A program made the translations under genes and the position numbers. Shown piece after piece: positions 46,133 to 55,100 of a stretch of 64,000 nt of DNA. Within the stretch, counting starts at the first letter, position 1, and every line of letters begins with the position of its first letter. The stretch covers positions 1 through 64,000 of the forward strand of contig CAXAMN010003570.1 of assembly GCA_963970005.1 (NCBI GenBank), given 5' to 3'. The stretch is from Durusdinium trenchii. Taxonomy: Eukaryota > Sar > Dinophyceae > Suessiales > Symbiodiniaceae. The notes under the pieces were generated by a model. It made no database searches. It saw only the letters and a list, made by a program, of their open reading frames with translations, and was not told the origin of the DNA.

Positions 46133-49100
46133 CTGTCAACAAACATGTGAGAACCATTCCACTGGCAGCAACTGTTACTCTTGGCCAGCACTTCAGAAAG
46201 AAAGCACTTCGTGTGGCTCATGTGACCTAAATCCCCTAATGGAGGGATATATTGAAAACGCAACATGCTTAAGCTGCTTGGTTCAAGACTCTTAAAGCCG
46301 GCATCACCCGTACGGAACTTTCAATATACCTGTGAAAACCCTATCAACGCTCGCCTTAACGGGCTTTTAAGCAGCCTTGCTCGGCTGATCCTTTTTTGTG
46401 ACTTCAGCAGGATGGGCACTTGTCGATGAACTAGTCGTCGACGAACTAGTCGTCGACGAACTAGTCGTCGATGAACTCGTCGTGGTTGTAGTTGACACTT
46501 CTCTGCAATACACTTCATTTACGTAGCCTGAGCAAGGAACGGATTCGCCTGGCACCTTACGTTCCATACCATACGTTCTATATGCGGAGGAAACACGTAC
46601 AGTACAGCTATAGATTTTGTGGGGTGTGCCTTTTGAAAGCCCAACCTACAACAGTGGGTACAATCAGTCAAAAGCACCGCAACTACACTATGCATTCTAG
46701 GAAGCTGTGCTGCTTCTTGCATCACACTTTTGTTGTCTATATACCTTTCTCGCTGGTTGAAGAGTCTCTCAATACAAACAAGATGTGTATATATACATTA
46801 TATAATATATAATATATTATAGATAGGTAATGATAGGTACGTCATGGTACGTCTATTTACCTAAGATCAGCAGGACACCAGAAACATTTTGGATGTTAGC
46901 AGGCGTCGGGCGGCATAAAAAAACTTACACAATGTAAAGGCGACAAACAGTGTTGCAACATGTTGCAACCGATAAAGCTCATTCTATCATGCTCACGAGG
47001 TTCCTCTGCCCGTGTCTAAGCCACTACACCACATCACAAAAACGGCGTCCACATGATTTGCAATGCGGCGCATTGTGGCGCCCATGGTGCGGCACCGCAC
47101 GGACGGCACGGACCTGCTGAGGCCGCTGCCGCTGTCGGTCTTTCCGCCGAATATCCACATCTTTCCATTTCCATCATATACTGCCGAATGAGCTCGCCGA
47201 ACAAATGGGATGGTGCCACTTACCAAGGGAGTCGACCACATTGGTGTGCCAGCCTGGCATGCTCCAACGGCTCTCCAGAATTGCCAGCATGATTAAACAA
47301 CAAACACCGCCAGGATCTGCATTGTGCGATGTGTTGCTTTGGCGTGTCCACAACGGAGCACAATGGGCGCTGCACAAATGTTCACCTAATGATACAAATG
47401 ATATAGCTTTTTACCCATGATTCAACATGTCTAGGCAGGGTAGGTTAAGTGGAGATGTCCCGGGCTTTGTGGGATTGCATTGCGAAATAGTCCGGGATTC
47501 CAAAACATGTTCATCCATTTGCTGCTTTTCTCATGTTATCTCTACAAAATCCTGCACCCAGGGGTCCCATAGCGTCCCATAGCCCTGTGAGCACCCGAAA
47601 CCACACCACCGCTACCTTGGTGTCCAAGTAATGCAGCTCATTGAAACGACCTCAAAGAGGTGAACCGCGAAAAACCGGTCTCACTGTCTCATGAGCAGCC
47701 CAACACTTGCTTTTGCTTCCCACACCCTCTCGCAAAGTTGCAAACTGAGCTGAGCTCGCTGCTGCCATCGGTACCACCAAAGATCCACATCTTTCCACTC
47801 CAGTCCATCAGCGCTGTGAGTTGCTCCCGACCACTGGGGCTGGTGCCGCTCAGTGACGGTGTTGTCCACGTTGGTGTGGCAGCCTGACAGAGCTCAGAGA
47901 TCCCCGGATATCACTTAGGTCTAAGTCTAAGTGAGCCAGCGATGCAAATGGACCGACAATAAGAATCCTTTCTCCTCAGTACTAGCAAAGCCTTGTTTGC
48001 GCCTGCGTGTCCAAGCAGTGGACATCATTGAGGTAGAGATCTCAGAGACATGCGAGGAATATATAAATATGGAATCAAATCTTTTGCAAACTCACTCCCA
48101 ATGCTGAGCCTGCTGCTCCCAGGTCCCCAGCCACCAAATATCCACATCTTTCCATTGCCGTCCATGACGGCGACATGCCGGTTTCGGATTTCTGGACTGG
48201 TGCCACTCACTGACGGAGTCGTCCACGTGGGTGTGCCGGCCTGGACACAATGCAATGCCTCCAAATTTTGGCCAACAAACCACTACAGTACAGCATTGTT
48301 GATTCTTACTAGACTGAGGGTATGTTTCCAGCATCATGCAACGTGCAAACAAAATGAACAACTAACTGATGCAACGTCACACTCGGTGTGGTGTATTGGC
48401 CTGGGTGTCCAAGTAGTGCACGTCATTCAAGTAGCCACCTGAGTTGCTGAGCTGTACTCTTATTTGTGAAGCATCACACGCACCAAGTCAGCGAACACAC
48501 AACGAGCAAATACCGAGGCTCTTACTGCTGTCAATGCCAGCAAATATCCACATCTTTCCACTGGCATCCATCACCCCTGTGTGGCGATAGCGCGCGGTGG
48601 GGTTGGTGCCAGCCACCGATGGGGTCGTCCATGTTGGTGTGGCCGCCTGGGGCTCTGTGCGTGGTGTTCTGGTCATGCTGCACAAACCCCAGTACGGTCC
48701 TGTACTGTACGGCCATGTACTGTAAGGGAAAAGCATTGACACGTTGTAGAAACAATCAATAACTTTCAGGGTTGACGAGTGATAGCAATAGGGAGTCGGA
48801 AACAAAAAACACAGGATCCTACGAACAAGCGGACTCATAGATACTTTAAAGAAGCGTTTGATTGAGTCTGAGTGAAACACATAAAAATGATTCTCTTGAC
48901 TCTTGACAACATATTCTTGACTCTTGACAACATATGTCATATATATATATGGTTTGCACACTTACAACTGTTTACAACTGTTTGGAGCAGCCTTTAAATT
49001 CACAATCAATGTCGGTTCAATTCAATCAGTTGCAGATCATCAATGAGATGTTATGACAGTTTTTGGGTGCAAAAGTCACCAACCAACAAACAATGTTGTT

Positions 49101-52100
49101 CCGACATGTCTTTTTTGGTAGGTGTGTGTGTTAACCAACAGCTTGCAGTGAAAACAACAATTAGTCACCTCCGCGTCCACACGAAGGAGTTGGTGCTTTT
49201 TTTCCTCAAATGGGCGCTTGGGCCAAAGGTGATTTGGCGGTCGGCGTAGCTGTACATGCCACACAGTTGCCTAGACATACTACGCGTTCCTGCTGGACTT
49301 CCATTTGGTATTTCTCCTGTAAGGTTGTTTTTGAATCTTCCCTTGCGCAAACAAATACAAAGGTAGTGATAGTGCATGGTGCAGGTTATGAAGGTTTGCC
49401 GTAAGCGGGCTTTACATTACATGCAAGTATTTTCAGCACTTTTGGCACTGTGCAAAAGAAAACTGATTGCGCGAATAATTGAATTGGCCATGCTCAGAAA
49501 TACACTCACTAGATCTTCGTCAGGAGGTAGTCCCAAAATGAGCGTCTGTGGTGGTTCGGAGAACTCACCCCGCTATGGTCCAATGGCTTCAACTATCGGT
49601 TTCGTCTATACCGATGTGGCATAATGGAGTCCGGCTGCGCGTGGGAATGGTAAGATGTCCGGTGGACAATCTACCCTTTGGATCATCTACCATTGTCTTC
49701 CATACCATCCTGAACCATATTCTGAACGCCACTTTTGTCGGTCATCTTCTTGGTTTTGACGCGGTCGTGGTTTTGCTTTTGGCGTCTCGCTCTTTCCATG
49801 TGGCGCGTTGCTTTCACCCTCCGCGTTGGCTGCCAGGACAATGATGATGATGCGTGTGGATCAGATCTGGAGGAAAGTTCCGGCGCAGCTGGCCTTGCTC
49901 TCGGTACATCTTCTTCCAATACTGATTCAAGCCAACTCCTTTTGGATGCTTCTCTGCACTCCTGGTGTACCGTAACTGTAGTTCTGAATCATCCTTTGCA
50001 AGTGGTCAGTGGTCAGATTTTTGTCCCACCTGTCAAACGCCTTTGGATCGAGTATTCTTCGCGATCTTCTTCGTGAATTCACTGGCTGTAGTATAGGAGG
50101 TAGTTGAACACCCTTCTGCGTATAGACCAACAAACTCAACAATCCCAAGGGTTCTTTGCTCTGGAATGCAGAACGTCCATGGATCCAAGTGTGTTTGCGT
50201 CCTTCACGATTCCTCAGGCCATAGCAGAAATACGCGTAGGTGTTGACATTGTAGACAGTCTAGACGCATTTTCGGATCAGTTCGAACATCTTTCTGGCCT
50301 TGTTTGTCCTCTCAGCTTCAGTCAACATTCTTTTGTCATCGCGAAGCTATTTCCCGTGCAGCCCAATGTGCAAACATTTGGAGAGCAAAACTGACAAGAA
50401 GTTTCTCACTGTGGAACCTGCGCCAAGCCTCTTCTATCGTGACCTTGCGTTTTGCGTTGAAGACTTCCATCTGATCATCGGTAGGGTCCATGACCTCCCC
50501 CTTGTCATGGAGGAAGCGCGGTAGACCTGGTGAAAAGTCGCCTCTTCTTGAACTCGGAAACTCTTGCTTGGTGATCGGCACGATATTCTGGCAAACACAT
50601 CTGATCAGATACCTATCCATCAATGTAGAGAGTCCTCGTCCCACATCTTCGCAGGCTGACATCTCAGCTTGATCGATGGGAATGGCTTCTGGTAGCTGAT
50701 ACCACTTTGGCAAACCAACATTGTCCTTCCAATTATCGGGATCAAAAGATTTGGGACCTTGGCTGGGGTACCAGTCTTCTTCGTCCTCTCACCGACGACC
50801 TTTCTTCTGACTTTGCAGCTCTTGGTCCGGCCTTCAGTTGCATCGTCTTTTCTTGATTGCTTCAAGGTTGTCCATGACAGCCACATCCTTCTCATCTTCT
50901 GAACACCTGTCGTAGCCGGCTTCTTCTGGAATATAGGAGCCAGCAATGATGGGCGACTTGCGGCTGTCTGTCTTTGATGGCAGCGGCTGAGCCAAGACGG
51001 GCGCCGAGTTGTAAAGCAAGATCCCTGAGGGAATAGGCTCACTGCTCGCAATCAACCATGCGCGGGCACCAATTTGCCTAATCGGCTGGATCGATCTTCC
51101 ATTTGCAGGTCAAAGCACATTGCATCAGCATGTCCTTGGATGCGCCAAAAGGCAGTGGTTGGAGTTTGATCCATTCTGCTCCTCGCAGGTCTGGTGGAAC
51201 CTCCTTGGTGGGGTGAACGACCTTCCAAGTTGCTGCAAAGTCCTCGCGTTTAAAGCGGAGACCCATGCCATCACGCCCCTTAACCAGTCCCAGGCAGCCT
51301 GAAGTGTTCTTGGAGAGAGAAGTCAAGCGAGGAAGATCACCCTCAGCCCAAATGATTCGGAAATGAGGATCCTCGCGACCATTGGTGCACTTGAGAGTGC
51401 AGAAGATACGTTTGAAACCACTCACCTGAAGCAGGGCCAGCAAGTGATCCTGTTGCACTTCCATGAATCTGAACTGATGTTGCTTGAGCATCCTGCGCTA
51501 CTTCCTTGGACTTGACCGCAAATGGTTCACAATTGCCATCGTCATCATTCCAGAAATCATCATGAACATACGCGAGACCGACGACTTGATCACCTACGTC
51601 AGTTGGTGCTTTCATCTTGCCGTGTGCCGGCGCTGGCGCTGTGAGCTGCAGGTTGCTGGTGCTGGTGCTGGGTGCTGGGTGCCGGCAGCGGCCGAGAATG
51701 AGATGATCATTGATGCCCTTGACCAACAAACGCTTCCACTCCCCATATTTGGGATCTTTGTAACAGGCCCCTCTCACATAGCCCCTGGTACTGGGTCGAA
51801 GATGATGGTACATGAGTTCTCGCAAAGCGGTGCTCAACAACGTGACCATAGACGAGCACTACTTGAATCCTTGACCTCAATATGATCTCTGATCTCCTGT
51901 TCCACGAAGCGTGCTGGTTGAAGAAAGAACTGTTCCTCACTTGATCGGTCCCGCCTGGCAATATTCCCGACTTCATAATGGACATCATCCGGTGGATAGA
52001 CGTTATATGGGAGCTGCCGCCAAAGTTCATCGCAAATGTCCGTCACGACGTGTGAGGCGGGCGTGTGTCGAATAGAGCATCACACTGTCCTCATTGTCTG

Positions 52101-55100
52101 TTGCGTTCACCGTAATGCGTTCACCTGTATGGTGGGACGCTGCTGCTCGTACTGCTACTGGGCACAACCGTCTTTGAGGTTTTGGCTTCTTGATGCAGTT
52201 GCGACCGATGCCTCGTGTTTCCCAATAGTTCAACTCGTCGTCTTCATGGTCTACATTATCCCTTGGAAGTCGCGCAGCCGCGATCGGAAATCTTGCGCGA
52301 TTCTGAAGACGCTTCGAAAACCACATGCATTTTGCAGATCGTGAGGAATCTGTGAGCTCTCAGCTCATTCACTCGACCTGATTTCTTTGCGTGATTGCAA
52401 TCAGAAATTGCGTTTCGATCTTCAACAGAATATTTTCTCTCCGGAGTTCCCTGAGCACTGTCGCATTGTCAGCAATGATCCGTTCTAGGACCTTTACCTT
52501 CTTGTGAAGTTCTGAGTCACTCTGGACCACCAAAACCTGGTGTTCCTCTGACGTTACTCATCTTCGATTGAGTGTTGGCTTCGATTAGTGCGGCGTTGGC
52601 TCTTTTGATTCGGCCCCTTTCCCGTTCTGCTATACTCGAATATCTCTTACAGCAGTTTCCATCTTGTCCATAGCCTCTTTCACTATCTTAGTCTCAAAGT
52701 GTAGACGTGGACCCTTCATCTTTTCTGCGGCTCATTCCATCGGGTATGCCTGTGATTCCGCATGAACCTCAGAGTCACAGTAGCCCAATTCAGTGTAGGC
52801 ATTGTGTTCAAAACCCTTGAGTGATGCGACTTGTCCTCTGTCCTTTGAGGTGTTCAACGACAAGTTGTTCATGGTTACAACTCCCGTTTGCCTGTGACAC
52901 CTCGTCCATGAGTTGCAACTGATAGTGTTCGCAGTTCAACAGTCTCTCTCTCTCTCTCTCGCGTGGAGTCACTTCTGGTATGTTCGTGTTCTCATCTTGG
53001 AGTGCTAGCATTCTTGCCTGTAGCTGGTCAGCGACATTCCTCATGGCGATGTTTTCACTGAGTGCATGAATACTCATTGTCGAGGCACTCTGCGATTGTT
53101 GATGAATCTGCCCTCATGCCTCTTGCAGTTCACCAGACATATCCTCAATCTTTTGGTTCGTGTGGAATTCTGAAAGTTCTTCGACGCTTTCTTGAGCAAG
53201 TTCTTTGTCTGCAAGTCGCAGTTTGTGTTCGAGTTCTTGTATCCTAATCGTTGCGCCTTCGGCTTCTTGAATCATCTCGCGCAGTCGAAACTCTATGGTC
53301 CTTCCATTTCTGATACATGTGTGAATTCTTCCCTAGATCTCTGATACAGGCCTGTGTATCCAGATTGCAAATGAGAATGCTTCGTGCAAGAATTCGTATG
53401 CCCCACTGGATGGTCGTAGTTCTTCCAATAACTCCATCTCTTTTCTGTCGTCTCTAAGGTTAGGGCTGCCACTGATCTTCCTTGTTCTCTCAATACTCTT
53501 CTTCGGAGATCGAGCGTGGAGTATCCTTGGCGAGGCAGACCTGCCAAAGGTTTGAAGAAATGTTTTGAGTTCTCTGGCTCGCGACGTAGCACCTTCCGGT
53601 GGCATGGTGCTACCTTCTCTTGATCCCATGGAACCGTCGTCAGCTGAGCTTACACCGTTCATTCCGGAATCAGGAGATGATCGTGACATGTTTCCTCCAG
53701 GCGCGGCAAAGGAATAGGGTTCACTTCCACCTTCTCCGGAACTGGACCTATTTGGTCACAATAGATGTTGGTCTCTCAATGGCTCGTAAGGCTGCGTTTG
53801 GGTGTTGACCAACAGCTTGCAATTATAGGACTGGATAACCCCACATGTTAACAACTTCGCCAGACACAGGAGTCGTTGGTGGCGGTTGGTGGAGAACTGC
53901 AGGAGAGCAAGCCGGAGAATGCTGGTGTCATGCATGTGCTGCAAACTGCTCTGAATATCGGTTGGCAGAGAACCTGGCTTCCAGAGGCGGTGCTCAATGG
54001 CTGCGTGACGGGCCTGCGTCGGCGCTTGGACTCTGGCAGCCATCCGGTGGGTACCAGCAGCTTCGGGACAACTTTGCTCCCATCAGTGGGTTGAAAATTT
54101 TGGGAAACAGCTGTTGGCTGAAGACGTGCGTCCAACCCCTTGGAGAGGACCAAGAACCGCCCCCGCCACGCAAAAGCCACGGAGACCACAGGACGCTCCA
54201 ACCCCTTCCGGAGAACCAAGCCTACACGCAAAAGCCACGGGGACCACTGGACGGCAGGGCGTACATCCGTCCCCTTCCAGAGCATCAAGTCCTGCGCCTG
54301 CCGCAAAAGCCCCAAAGCCCACAGGACCACGAACAACATCCGACTGCTTGTAGAGCACCAAGTCCTGCGCGCGCCATGCAAAAGCCACGGAGACCACAGG
54401 ACGCCAGGGCGTACATCCGACCCCTTGCGAAGCACCAAGTCCTGCGCCTGCCGCGCAAAAGCCACGGGGACCACAGGACGCGTGGGCGTAGCGCCTGCCA
54501 TGCAAAAGCCACGGAGACCAGTGACCACAGGGCGTACATCCGACCCCTTGCGAAGCACCAAGTCCTGCGCCTGTGCAAAAGCCACGAAGACCACAGGACG
54601 CCAGCGCGTACATCCGACCCCTTGCAGAGCACCAAAATGGGCCCTACCATCTGGGTCTCAGTGGATGGGTTTAACTTTTTCCTCATGTTGGTACCTGGCC
54701 AAAAATTAATCCATATGTGAACACCTGTCAGGAATAATAAGTTACAGCCATGTCTGCCTTGCAGCCTATAGGTGATCTTGATCTTACACGCGTTCCAAAA
54801 CACAAGTTCAGCTTGACTACAATGATCTTCTGCATTTTGATTCCTCTTCGTTTCCGGTCGCATCAAGTGATTCAACAGGCGGCAAAACGGCTGAACTTTT
54901 CAGATCAGCAATCCCAGCCCGGACTTCGGAACTATTAGATCACGGGTTAGCCATAAGCACCCAGCCAAATCTTGACCCAAGACCCCTGACCTGACAGTTT
55001 CTTATTCCATTATTCCCTGGTCTGGGGTCTGCTCCCAAGTTTGGTGAGACCAGTTCTGGAATTTAGTGCCGAATTTGGCATCGCTTCTTTGCTTACTGTT

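Noticed and set aside
45643..46230. 195-codon plus-strand frame rich in Val and Leu
   Set aside because: It is the antisense of the Ser/Thr-rich kelch stalk exon. The Val/Leu composition is what AGT/ACT-type codons give in reverse.
53802..53821. The 20-bp direct repeats around 49.1-53.8 kb as a chance match
   Set aside because: Chance was considered and set aside: 19 of 20 identical bases exactly outside a block of one-strand coding fragments is unlikely, though a dispersed repeat cannot be excluded without a search.
53845..54720. 291-codon plus and 248-codon minus frames
   Set aside because: Both run through the 77-bp satellite. A unit length that is not a multiple of three and two strands open at once point to repeat shadows.
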